A DNA stretch of 41,576 nucleotides. Origin: Ignavibacteriales bacterium (GTDB taxonomy: Bacteria; Bacteroidota; Ignavibacteria; Ignavibacteriales; SURF-24). A model generated the notes under the pieces. The model had not been told where the DNA came from. It did not search any database and was given only the letters and a program-made list of their open reading frames with translations. The stretch spans positions 1-41,576 of the forward strand of contig QZKB01000077.1 in assembly GCA_003599415.1 (NCBI GenBank), read 5' to 3'. Position 1 is the stretch's first letter. The number at the start of each line of letters is the position of its first letter. Made by a program: the position numbers and the translations under genes. Shown here piece by piece: positions 35,431 to 41,576 of this stretch.

Positions 35431-37215
35431 TTAATAAAATTTCTCTTTCTGCATTTCATACCAGCCATCTATCTCGACTCTTTTTGCTTTGTAAATATCA
35501 TCAATAGCAGCTAATTCGAGGTCCCTAATATACTGGATGTTATCTTCAGCCTTTTTTTTATTTTCCGCATCAAATACACCTATTCCAGGCATACCTTTAA
35601 TGTCCAGATGAATCGGTTTTATATTGTTAAGATTATTCGCCTGTTCAATGGTAGGTTTATATGCTTGTAATTTTTCCTTATCCAATTTCTCTAATTCGTG
35701 ATAATACCATTTATCGGCAATCAATTTATTATTAAGCAAGTCCGAATATTTTTTGGATTCCTCTTTTAACTGATTTACTTTCCAATCATAATAATTTTCA
35801 TTCTCAAACTTTAGGGATTCCATTAATCTAGTTTCAGCATTTTGAAAATCCTGTACTCTCTTTTCTGAATCCGCTTTATTCTTTTTATCGGTTAATATTT
35901 TTCTTGCCTCTATTTCCTTCTCATATACTTTCAGTATCGCTAGCTGTTGTTGGAAATCATTCTTATTATCTTCGGTTGGTTCCATTTTACTAAATGCGAT
36001 AATCTTCGACTTAGTATTGTTCAATAATGCCTGAATTTCTTCATCAGTCTTTGACTTAATAAAGTTTACAGCTTTATTGGCCGCCATTTGGATTGCTCCC
36101 TTATCAATCTCAGCCGCCAACTGCTCTGGAAATTCCTTGAAGCGGCGTATCCTTTCTTCGATGCTTGTGAAGAAGAAATCAATGTTAGATAGAAGTGCTT
36201 CACCTGCATATTCTTGTATAGTTTGAAAAAAATCTTTCCATTTATTTTTAGCACTGTCTAAGTAAGTAGAAGTGTTTCTGGTAAATCCACCAACTTTCAT
36301 GGCCAATGCATCTAAATAGATTCCTTTAGCCTTAAGAGATTCGCCGGTTTCTACTGCATTTTTAATAATTTCTTTTTCGGCACTTGTAAAAATAATCCCG
36401 AAACTCTTGAATAACCTGAAGCCCTCTTCGGGAGCTTCTAATGCTCGACCGAGCGTCATAGCAGCATTAGGTAAATCAGTTCCCATTCTTTTAGCTAAAT
36501 CAATCATTAACTGCGTTGTGTTTGGAAGAATATCTTTGTTCATATTCTCAAATCCAATTAGAAAACTTTCCCCGCTCATAATTTCGTTTGCGTCAAACGC
36601 ATATTTATTAAACTCTTCAAGGCTGTCGGCCATACTAACTAATTTATCTGTTGAATATTCAGCCTCCTTTCCCATTGATTTTATGGTAGTGGATATTTCC
36701 AGAATAGCTTTCTGCCTTTGCTCATAAATGTCAATAGTTCTATTAAGTAAGTCCCAGCCTTTTCTTACAATCTCAAGTCCCTGGTTAATACCTATCATGG
36801 CTGTACTCCACTTATTAAGTAAGCCTGTGGAAGTTTCGGTATTACCATTAAATTTCTGGCCGGTATTTAACAATTGCTTTTCTGCCGAATCAAGATTTTC
36901 TACAGCTTGTTTTGTTTGCTTATATTCGCTAGAGGTAATATCCAGAGCTTTACTTTGAGAGATTAAATTTTCCCTTACTTTCTGTATTTGAGATTCAGAT
37001 AGTTTGTTATATGCGATAAAATCTTTAATAGCAGAAACAACAAATTTATTATCACCCGCTAATTCAGTTAGTTCTTTTTCAAATTGATTTAATATAGGAT
37101 TAGATTCTAAGAAAGTTTTTTTCAGTCGCTTCATTTCTTCGTCTGTCGTCTGAATTGATGCAACCGCTTCTTTCCCGTCAATGGTTAATTTTATTTTTAT
37201 TTCTCTGTCTGACAT
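35431..37215 (-). CDS. Phage tail tape-measure protein, N-terminal part
   Basis: 594 residues. It begins with a beta-rich/coiled-coil section (REIKIKLTIDGKEAVASIQT) and then the conserved tape-measure core, including LPNAAMTLGRALEAPEEGFR, LFKSFGIIFTSAEKEIIKNA and the stretch ending FTRNTSTYLDSAKNKWKDFF. Coiled coil dominates from about 400 to the end. The protein sets tail length and runs inside the tail tube of siphophages and myophages. The frame ends at TAA (35431-35433), only because of an apparent one-base loss. No neighbouring tail gene is visible. The ATG at 37215 has GGAGAAA about 6 bases upstream. Confidence 0.88.
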   Translation of the reverse strand: MSDREIKIKLTIDGKEAVASIQTTDEEMKRLKKTFLESNPILNQFEKELTELAGDNKFVVSAIKDFIAYNKLSESQIQKVRENLISQSKALDITSSEYKQTKQAVENLDSAEKQLLNTGQKFNGNTETSTGLLNKWSTAMIGINQGLEIVRKGWDLLNRTIDIYEQRQKAILEISTTIKSMGKEAEYSTDKLVSMADSLEEFNKYAFDANEIMSGESFLIGFENMNKDILPNTTQLMIDLAKRMGTDLPNAAMTLGRALEAPEEGFRLFKSFGIIFTSAEKEIIKNAVETGESLKAKGIYLDALAMKVGGFTRNTSTYLDSAKNKWKDFFQTIQEYAGEALLSNIDFFFTSIEERIRRFKEFPEQLAAEIDKGAIQMAANKAVNFIKSKTDEEIQALLNNTKSKIIAFSKMEPTEDNKNDFQQQLAILKVYEKEIEARKILTDKKNKADSEKRVQDFQNAETRLMESLKFENENYYDWKVNQLKEESKKYSDLLNNKLIADKWYYHELEKLDKEKLQAYKPTIEQANNLNNIKPIHLDIKGMPGIGVFDAENKKKAEDNIQYIRDLELAAIDDIYKAKRVEIDGWYEMQKEKFY

Positions 37216-37330
37216 ATTTTGTTTCTCCTATTTTATTAAAATTCTTTTTTAAACGCGTTATAAGCCACGTTCTTATTCATTCAACTATTTTATCGATCCA
37301 ATAATAACTGCTTGCCCTGGCTTAGCTGTG

Positions 37331-37339
37331 TTATCCACA
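37331..37339 (+). promoter_or_regulatory. DnaA-box-like 9-mer in the gap before the tape-measure gene
   Basis: TTATCCACA, a perfect DnaA-box match, lies in the 152-base gap 37216-37367. A second (minus strand, 34169-34177) is 3.1 kb away inside a gene. Isolated boxes occur by chance, so function is doubtful. The rest of this gap shows no gene. Confidence 0.25.
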
Positions 37340-37367
37340 GCGAATTTTAAAGGCATATCTGAGATGT

Positions 37368-37619
37368 TCAATCTTCAATGTCCTCAATAAAGGTTGTTGC
37401 TTCGATTTCTTCTTCCTTTTCATCTAAGGAATAATCAACTTCTTTCACTATATGGCCATTTTTGGTAAAACGGTTTTCAAAGTAAACCCTTATCTTACCA
37501 CTAACAGAATGAGCAAATCTGATTACAAGGTAAGCCACATTAGAGAAATTTTTTCTATCTTCCGGGCCATTGCATCTGCAGCGGATTTCTTTTTCAATCT
37601 TCAACATAAGGTCTAACAT
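37368..37619 (-). CDS. Small unknown prophage protein
   Basis: 83 residues from the ATG at 37619, chosen because GGGGGA precedes it at a good distance; a GTG four codons upstream (37631) is the alternative. It has a helical N-terminus (LDLMLKIEKEIRCRC), a beta section (SGKIRVYFENRFTKNGHIVK) and an acidic tail rich in Glu/Asp (DEKEEEIEATTFIEDIED). No family recognised. It overlaps the upstream HTH gene by seven bases (ATGTTAG), so the two are co-translated. Confidence 0.65.
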   Translation of the reverse strand: MLDLMLKIEKEIRCRCNGPEDRKNFSNVAYLVIRFAHSVSGKIRVYFENRFTKNGHIVKEVDYSLDEKEEEIEATTFIEDIED

Positions 37620-38110
37620 AAAATCCCCCACGAAAATAAAAGCGGTTTCGGATCTTCTCCAGACTTAACGATGCCTTCAAGCTGTGCAAGTTGGCTATCA
37701 GTTAACTTTTCAAGATTAATATTTTTCAAATCGAATTTATGAGTTAATTCAGCTTTTTCACTCCAGCCCTCTAATAGGCTTACCCAGAGCCGCTGGCTTT
37801 GTGCTGACCCCTCGCAAGCTGAAGTATATATGGCTGCTAAAACATTTCCGGTAAGCACTCTTAGAGGATTTGCAGAAGGTTGGAATTTTAAATCTTTAAT
37901 ATGAAGCTTAATTGTTTTAATGGAAAGGTTTGTTTCCTCTGAGATTTGTTTTACTGTAGGACAGCATTTTAATTTAGAAATCAAACGCACATACGTTTCT
38001 TGAAGTAAGGCCTGATTCTTTAGCCAAGTGATATTTCGCTTTGTTTCTACGGTCACCTTATGGACACCTTTTTGTATCTTTCTTTTCGAACTTATTAATT
38101 GTTTCTTCAT
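37613..38110 (-). CDS. HTH protein of the prophage, possibly small terminase-like
   Basis: 165 residues. A basic N-terminus (KKQLISSKRKIQKG) is followed by a helix-turn-helix, CPTVKQISEETNLSIKTIKL, at about residues 48-72. The second half (NVLAAIYTSACEGSAQSQRL, WVSLLEGWSEKAEL) is helical. Small terminase subunits have an N-terminal HTH plus an oligomerising helical part, and this could be one. A transcription regulator is equally possible. No large terminase follows. It lies 10 bases after the helicase gene. Confidence 0.65.
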   Translation of the reverse strand: MKKQLISSKRKIQKGVHKVTVETKRNITWLKNQALLQETYVRLISKLKCCPTVKQISEETNLSIKTIKLHIKDLKFQPSANPLRVLTGNVLAAIYTSACEGSAQSQRLWVSLLEGWSEKAELTHKFDLKNINLEKLTDSQLAQLEGIVKSGEDPKPLLFSWGILC

Positions 38111-38120
38111 TTTAATGCCT

Positions 38121-39494
38121 CTAATTATTTTCTATTTCTTCATTTCGTGATTGATAATAATTACTTAAAGCCTGTATATAGCTTTTAGGAATGATTCCAG
38201 TTCTATTTATTTCATTGGAGCTATGAAAATCTTGATTGTTATAGCTTCCAAACATGCATTTACCTAAATCAGCAAACATTTTTATCTTTCCGCTTTCACC
38301 ATAGCGCTGTGTTATTTCACAGTCAATTCTATTCTTTTCATTTTCGAAATTTGTACGCCTGTAAACATGATCTAAAATGAAAATTGCATCCGCGGCTTCA
38401 GCGATACCTCCGCTTCCTTTAAGATGTTGGATTGAAGGAATTTCTTTTTCTCCCTGATTGTTCAACTGACACAATAAGATTAAAGAAATGTTTAGCTCTC
38501 TTGTAACGTCTGCAAGGCACTTTGAAATATTTTCTATCTCATTTGCGGAATTGTTTATATTAAATCTTATTCGCTGTAGATAATCCAAGCAGACTATTTT
38601 AGCCCCTAATTTTGCAAACCTTTTCATTCGCCCAATTACTTCACCAAGTCCAAGACTATTGCTGCATTCAATCATTAAAAGATTGGGATCGAATTTTACT
38701 GTTTTTAATTCATGTTGCAATTCACCGCTTAGATATTTCAAGGCGCCACTTCGAAGCATATTATCTTCAATACCTAAAAATGAAGCTTTAAGAATCCTAT
38801 AAACTTCATATTCGGGTACTTCAAGGCTTAAAAATGCAGTAGGGATTTTTTGTTTGTAGAGCTCTCTTAGACAATGGATAAGGAAACGAGTTTTACCAGC
38901 TTTTTTAAGTGCCCCAATAGCATAAAGTTTTGCCGGTAAAATGCCATTAGTATATACATCCAATTCTCGTATGCCAAAAGAAAAACCGTCTACACAACTT
39001 TTTTTCTCATTTGAAATATTTTTTAATAAAAGTTTATCCAGTTTTTCGAAATCAATAAACTCAGACTCTTTTTCAAAATCAATTCCGTTCAAATCTGCAA
39101 TCATTCTGTTTTTAGCATTTTCAATATCCTCTACGAAATAAGCATCTTTTAATTGTTTTAAGCTTTCTTCTGTTCTTGTAATTAACTTTCTATGATATGT
39201 CCGGGCCTTTAATTCCTTAATATCCTTTTGAAGATATGCTGTAGACCGTATACCATTGGTGAGTTGAGAAATCTCCTGACCATATTTTCTTAAATAGGAA
39301 AATACATTTGCAACATCTACAAAAGACTTATTTGTTATAAGAGTTGTTACAAATGCCTGGAGAATTTCCTTGTGAATTGGTTCGGTGAGATCTTCAAGAC
39401 CAATGTTCATTATTTCGTCCAATTGATTTTCATAGGAATCCAAATAGAATAATTGTCCTAAAATCTTTTTCTCAAGTTCTATTTGCCCGGTCAT
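38121..39494 (-). CDS. DnaB-type replicative helicase of the prophage
   Basis: 457 residues, the DnaB family length. The N-terminal helical domain starts MTGQIELEKKILGQLFYL; the RecA-like domain has Walker A ALKKAGKTRFL, AFLSLEVPEYEV, Walker B IVCLDYLQRIRF, the H4-type ILLCQLNNQ and the final LKGSGGIAEAADAIFIL. It lacks an intein and is diverged from a chromosomal DnaB. It starts at the stop of the O-like gene (1-base overlap), so initiator and helicase are made together, as gp18 and gp12 are in P22. No lambda-P-like loader is seen. Confidence 0.9.
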   Translation of the reverse strand: MTGQIELEKKILGQLFYLDSYENQLDEIMNIGLEDLTEPIHKEILQAFVTTLITNKSFVDVANVFSYLRKYGQEISQLTNGIRSTAYLQKDIKELKARTYHRKLITRTEESLKQLKDAYFVEDIENAKNRMIADLNGIDFEKESEFIDFEKLDKLLLKNISNEKKSCVDGFSFGIRELDVYTNGILPAKLYAIGALKKAGKTRFLIHCLRELYKQKIPTAFLSLEVPEYEVYRILKASFLGIEDNMLRSGALKYLSGELQHELKTVKFDPNLLMIECSNSLGLGEVIGRMKRFAKLGAKIVCLDYLQRIRFNINNSANEIENISKCLADVTRELNISLILLCQLNNQGEKEIPSIQHLKGSGGIAEAADAIFILDHVYRRTNFENEKNRIDCEITQRYGESGKIKMFADLGKCMFGSYNNQDFHSSNEINRTGIIPKSYIQALSNYYQSRNEEIENN

Positions 39495-40261
39495 TACTTC
39501 TCCTGGTTTTCTTTTAATAGTTTTTGAGTAAATGAATCTACATTACCATTCGAGCTATAATTTTCTGTTAATAGCGGCTTATTATCTTCAGCCTGTAATT
39601 GTTTAACCGGGAATAAACCTTGCCAGCCCTTCTCAATACTTTGTTCAATAACTAAGACGGGAGTTTCATATTCACATAGCTTCTTAAGTTGTTGAATAGC
39701 TGTGGATTGTGTTATTTTCTTTTTAATTTCTTTCCGGTAACTAATCCAACTTTTCCATGATTTGATAAATTCATCAGTCTTAAGTTTCTCCGGAATTAAA
39801 TCAATAAAAAAAACATCTATTTTCTTTAAATATTTCTTTCTTTCTTTTGTGTTTACCAAAAGGGGTAATGGTTTCGTTACCGATTTTGGTAATGGTGCGT
39901 TACCAAAAGGGGTAATGGTTTCTTTGCAATTAACCTTTATCGATAGGGGTAATGGTTTGTCCCAGAGGTCATAGTCTTTTTGTATTCCATAGATTAATTT
40001 TTGTCCCTCTCCAATTTTACTAATAATATTTCGCTCAATAAGGTTTCTAAGTGAAGGCGCAATATGCCTTCTGTGGATATTGGTCAATTCTTCCAATTGG
40101 GAAAAACTGATTCTATCTTCCTTTTTTTTCCAACCATAAGTCTTTCTTAATATGGCCCAAACAATTTGCGATTCTCTCGAAGATAAATGTATCTTTGCAA
40201 AAGATTCTACTAATTCATTAGCGATAGAGGTAAATCCATTTTCCTTTTGAACGTCTGCCAT
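39494..40261 (-). CDS. Phage replication initiator, lambda O-like
   Basis: 255 residues. The N-terminal winged-helix (about 8-100) matches the phage replication protein O family: GFTSIANELVESF, LSSRESQIVWAILRKTYGW, DRISFSQLEELTNIHRRHIA and LRNLIERNIISKIGEG. The C-terminal half ends with VIEQSIEKGWQGLFPVKQL, typical of phage initiators and probably the helicase-contacting part. Residues about 101-137 are encoded by four origin-like repeats, so the DNA that O binds would lie inside its own gene, as in lambda. The ATG at 40261 follows the 81-residue gene by one base. Confidence 0.88.
   Translation of the reverse strand: MADVQKENGFTSIANELVESFAKIHLSSRESQIVWAILRKTYGWKKKEDRISFSQLEELTNIHRRHIAPSLRNLIERNIISKIGEGQKLIYGIQKDYDLWDKPLPLSIKVNCKETITPFGNAPLPKSVTKPLPLLVNTKERKKYLKKIDVFFIDLIPEKLKTDEFIKSWKSWISYRKEIKKKITQSTAIQQLKKLCEYETPVLVIEQSIEKGWQGLFPVKQLQAEDNKPLLTENYSSNGNVDSFTQKLLKENQEK
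39793..39959. other. Candidate phage replication origin inside the O-like gene
   Basis: Four iteron-like repeats (39853-39959) adjoin an AT-rich tract (39793-39852, 50 of 60 bases A or T). Origin-binding repeats next to an easily melted stretch on the 3' side of the gene is the layout of ori-lambda. Function is inferred from layout and gene context. Confidence 0.65.
39853..39959 (+). repeat. Four iterons with core GGTAATGGT
   Basis: Copies start at 39853, 39877, 39900 and 39937. Copies one and three are identical over 23 bases (TTACCAAAAGGGGTAATGG plus TTTC). Copy two is TTACCGATTTTGGTAATGG and copy four TTATCGATAGGGGTAATGG. Each holds a TTACC-N6-GGTAA dyad (copy four with one mismatch). Spacing is 24, 23 and 37 bases, about two turns for the first three. 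Confidence 0.85.
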
Positions 40262-40262
40262 T

Positions 40263-40508
40263 TTATTCCAATGTTGATAATAACTCTTGTAGTTCTAAAT
40301 CTCCGGTGCAGCCTTCAATTTCGCTCACTACATCCAAAAGAATAAAAAAATCTGCCTGGCATGTTTTTAGCATTTCATCCAAGACTACCTTCAGTCTTTT
40401 ATTTTTAATTTTAGTGATTGCTGCAGATAAAGTCTCGGTTTGTAGCAATAGCGAACGCGATAAATCATAAAGACCTAAGTTTTTAATTTCTTCCATAAAG
40501 CAACCCAT
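40263..40508 (-). CDS. Small unknown prophage protein upstream of the initiator
   Basis: 81 residues from the ATG at 40508; an in-frame ATG at 40496 (MEEIKNLG) is possible. It is all-helical and acidic (SRSLLLQTETLSAAITKIKN, RLKVVLDEMLKTCQADFFIL), with no membrane segment or recognised motif. The start overlaps the upstream 62-residue gene by 26 bases. The stop is one base before the initiator ATG, so it belongs to the replication operon. Confidence 0.6.
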   Translation of the reverse strand: MGCFMEEIKNLGLYDLSRSLLLQTETLSAAITKIKNKRLKVVLDEMLKTCQADFFILLDVVSEIEGCTGDLELQELLSTLE

Positions 40509-40671
40509 TTCGTTCTTTGATTAATTTATTATTAGCTTTTAGCAATTCGATTATCAAATATTCATCGACCGGCTTTTTTCTTTCTTCAGCTACAATCCGT
40601 TTTGTTATTGATTTTAGTGTAAGGTTTATTTTATTAAATCTTTCTCTTTTACTTTTGGGAAGTTGAATCAT
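40483..40671 (-). CDS. Small basic unknown prophage protein
   Basis: 62 residues, strongly basic and helical (KSKRERFNKINLTLKSITKR). Such small basic helical proteins often bind nucleic acid, but nothing specific is visible. It overlaps its neighbours on both sides (one base with the 128-residue gene upstream, 26 bases with the next), consistent with a compact phage operon. Confidence 0.55.
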   Translation of the reverse strand: MIQLPKSKRERFNKINLTLKSITKRIVAEERKKPVDEYLIIELLKANNKLIKERNGLLYGRN

Positions 40672-41057
40672 TATGCAGCCTCTCTTTCAAATTGTTGAAG
40701 GGTTCGGTTGTTCAATTCATCCAGGCTAACGAACAACTGTAAACCATGCCCCTTAAACTGAAATGGTTTACCTTTCTTTAGGAAATATTCTCTTGAAGAA
40801 ATAAATTTTTGTTCACCGTTTAACACAAAAAGAATATTCCGAAATACGATATCGAATCTAGTCAGCAGATCGTACGAGATTCCAAATGAATTTGTTGCTT
40901 TAAAAATTTGTTTATCATTTCGAAGTGTGATGAATGTCCCCTCACCGCTTTCATCAAGAATCCCAAGAAGTCGCTCTTCATTGTTCTGAATTAAACTCAC
41001 TGCAAAGAGGTGTGGTTTGTCGGTCTGTTTGATTACGATATGACTATCATTTTCCAT
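40671..41057 (-). CDS. Unknown prophage protein, first gene of the replication operon
   Basis: 128 residues, mainly beta (HIVIKQTDKPHLFAVSLIQ, FDIVFRNILFVLNGEQKFI, PFQFKGHGLQLFVSLDEL). No signal peptide or recognised domain. The ATG at 41057 has CGGA about 10 bases upstream. The leader before it contains two interleaved inverted repeats and, further up, two dyads that look like operators. It may be a regulatory or DNA-metabolism protein, but that is only position-based. Confidence 0.6.
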   Translation of the reverse strand: MENDSHIVIKQTDKPHLFAVSLIQNNEERLLGILDESGEGTFITLRNDKQIFKATNSFGISYDLLTRFDIVFRNILFVLNGEQKFISSREYFLKKGKPFQFKGHGLQLFVSLDELNNRTLQQFEREAA

Positions 41058-41084
41058 TTCTATTTTCCGTTTCAGCTTTTAACA

Positions 41085-41161
41085 GAAAACCCCTAAAAGA
41101 AACTTGGCATTAACTTTATAGGGGTTTTCCGAAAATCAAAATTTATTTTAGTTGCCAAGTT
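41085..41161 (-). promoter_or_regulatory. Interleaved inverted repeats in the operon leader (possible pseudoknot)
   Basis: Two perfect inverted repeats: GAAAACCCCTA (41085-41095) with TAGGGGTTTTC (41119-41129), and AACTTGGCA (41101-41109) with TGCCAAGTT (41153-41161). Their arms alternate, the order needed for an H-type pseudoknot. It lies 27 bases before the 128-residue gene. The first stem alone could be a weak terminator for the upstream gene. Confidence 0.5.
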
Positions 41162-41210
41162 CTAATAGGAAAATTAGAAAGAGGGTTAATCGATTTCTGC
41201 TCAATAGCTA

Positions 41211-41248
41211 TCACAAAAAGTGTGATAACTATTTCACAAAAAATGTGA
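41211..41248. promoter_or_regulatory. Two tandem TCACA-N5-TGTGA operator-like dyads
   Basis: TCACAAAAAGTGTGA (41211-41225) and TCACAAAAAATGTGA (41234-41248). Arms and spacer length are identical and the starts are 23 bases apart, close to two helical turns. They lie between the stop of the edge gene and the replication operon, where a phage repressor or activator would bind. Confidence 0.65.
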
Positions 41249-41264
41249 GGATTTTTTTACAAAA

Positions 41265-41576
41265 TTATCTAAGGAAGCTACACCATTTTTCAAGATTATT
41301 CTTATTATCACTAGCCCATCTTCTACAAGCAGTGCCAAGCTCTTCTATTTCTTCTTCAAACGTTTGCAGATTATCATATAATTTACATCGTGGATCGTTG
41401 TTAGCTTCTTCAAGCGCTATTTTATAAGTATAATTTTTCGTTTTACTTATGCCTTTATTTTTTTTGTAATACACACAACAAGCATATAAAAATAATTTGT
41501 ACCTTGGATTACGATTGGTAATAATCTCAATCTCTTTTTCTCTAAGATGATTTTCATAGTTATAGTTGACAATATT
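41265..41576 (-). CDS. Unknown prophage protein (partial, N-terminus off window)
   Basis: At least 103 residues; the frame is open to the right edge, so a GTG at 41474 is unlikely to be the real start. The visible part is basic at first (NPRYKLFLYACCVYYKKNKG) and acidic after (NLQTFEEEIEELGTACRRWA), ending WCSFLR. It has four cysteines but no recognised motif. It is upstream of, and in the same direction as, the replication operon, separated by 207 bases with regulatory-looking repeats. Confidence 0.55.
   Translation of the reverse strand, partial: NIVNYNYENHLREKEIEIITNRNPRYKLFLYACCVYYKKNKGISKTKNYTYKIALEEANNDPRCKLYDNLQTFEEEIEELGTACRRWASDNKNNLEKWCSFLR

Larger units (their letters stand above)
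34106..41576 (-). mobile_element. Prophage or prophage remnant (right end off window)
   Basis: All genes here lie on the minus strand. A tail tape-measure protein, an O-type replication initiator with internal origin repeats and a DnaB-type helicase identify it as phage-derived. No integrase, large terminase, portal, capsid or lysis gene is seen in the visible part. The left limit is placed between the ABC-2 permease (33900) and the last minus-strand gene; the right limit is outside the window. Whether it is still active cannot be judged, though the frameshifted tape measure argues against it. Confidence 0.8.

Noticed and set aside
35424..35450. Programmed -1 frameshift at AAATTTT joining the two tape-measure parts
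   Set aside because: The heptamer is present but out of phase: codons in the upstream frame are AAA TTT TAT, not the A AAT TTT register needed for tandem slippage. A lost T is simpler.
39853..39959. A small CRISPR array
   Set aside because: Only four copies with unequal spacing (24, 23, 37), internal dyads, inside a conserved coding gene, and no cas genes.
41152..41427. Plus-strand reading frame of 91 residues at the right end
   Set aside because: It crosses the operator-like dyads and is antisense to the partial minus-strand gene, and has no ribosome site or domain.
41474..41476. GTG start for the rightmost minus-strand gene
   Set aside because: The frame is open without a stop to the window edge, so the gene is more likely cut by the edge.

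Overview
The window reads as the chromosome of an AT-rich bacterium of the Bacteroidota/Ignavibacteria side of the tree, most likely Ignavibacteria. The main evidence is secreted proteins ending in type IX secretion (T9SS) sorting domains, one with the FPNPFNPTTTI motif typical of Ignavibacteria. Two promoters with a Bacteroidota-like TAnnTTTG element and several surface lipoproteins agree. The species cannot be fixed from the sequence alone.

Positions 1-33900 are ordinary, densely packed chromosome. It opens with signal peptidase I (partial) and lepA. Next come a secreted C39/papain-like protein with a T9SS tail and a likely operon: metallophosphoesterase-propeller fusion, HAD phosphatase, AhpD-like protein, MTA/SAH-type deaminase, RdgB and a lipoprotein. 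ubiE/menG is divergent from a small protein made of two identically spaced four-cysteine repeats. An rsmA-mgtE-PAP2 operon has overlapping genes. Then come a small secreted protein, a ROK kinase, an ABC-F protein, a PorZ-like T9SS propeller protein, two surface-glycan-type genes, a crp/fnr-PHP-ribH operon, gap and pgk (each with its own terminator), rhomboid plus lipoprotein, recQ and an ABC-2 exporter pair.

From about 34.1 kb to the right edge all genes lie on the minus strand and look like a prophage or prophage remnant. In transcription order they are an unknown gene cut by the window edge, three small unknown genes, a lambda-O-type replication initiator, a DnaB-type helicase, an HTH protein, a small unknown gene, a tail tape-measure gene split by a frameshift, and a last small gene ending at a terminator. 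Portal, capsid, large terminase and integrase are not seen between the replication genes and the tape measure.

The most striking find is inside the O-type gene: four iteron-like copies of a dyad (TTACC-N6-GGTAA followed by TGGT) beside an 83% AT tract. This is the layout of the lambda origin within gene O, found here next to a DnaB-type helicase gene as in P22. Upstream of the replication operon are two identical-architecture dyads (TCACA-N5-TGTGA) exactly 23 bp apart, which look like repressor operators, and interleaved inverted repeats that could fold as a leader pseudoknot.

No tRNA, rRNA, CRISPR array or insertion sequence was recognised, and no gene-free stretch exceeds 300 bases.
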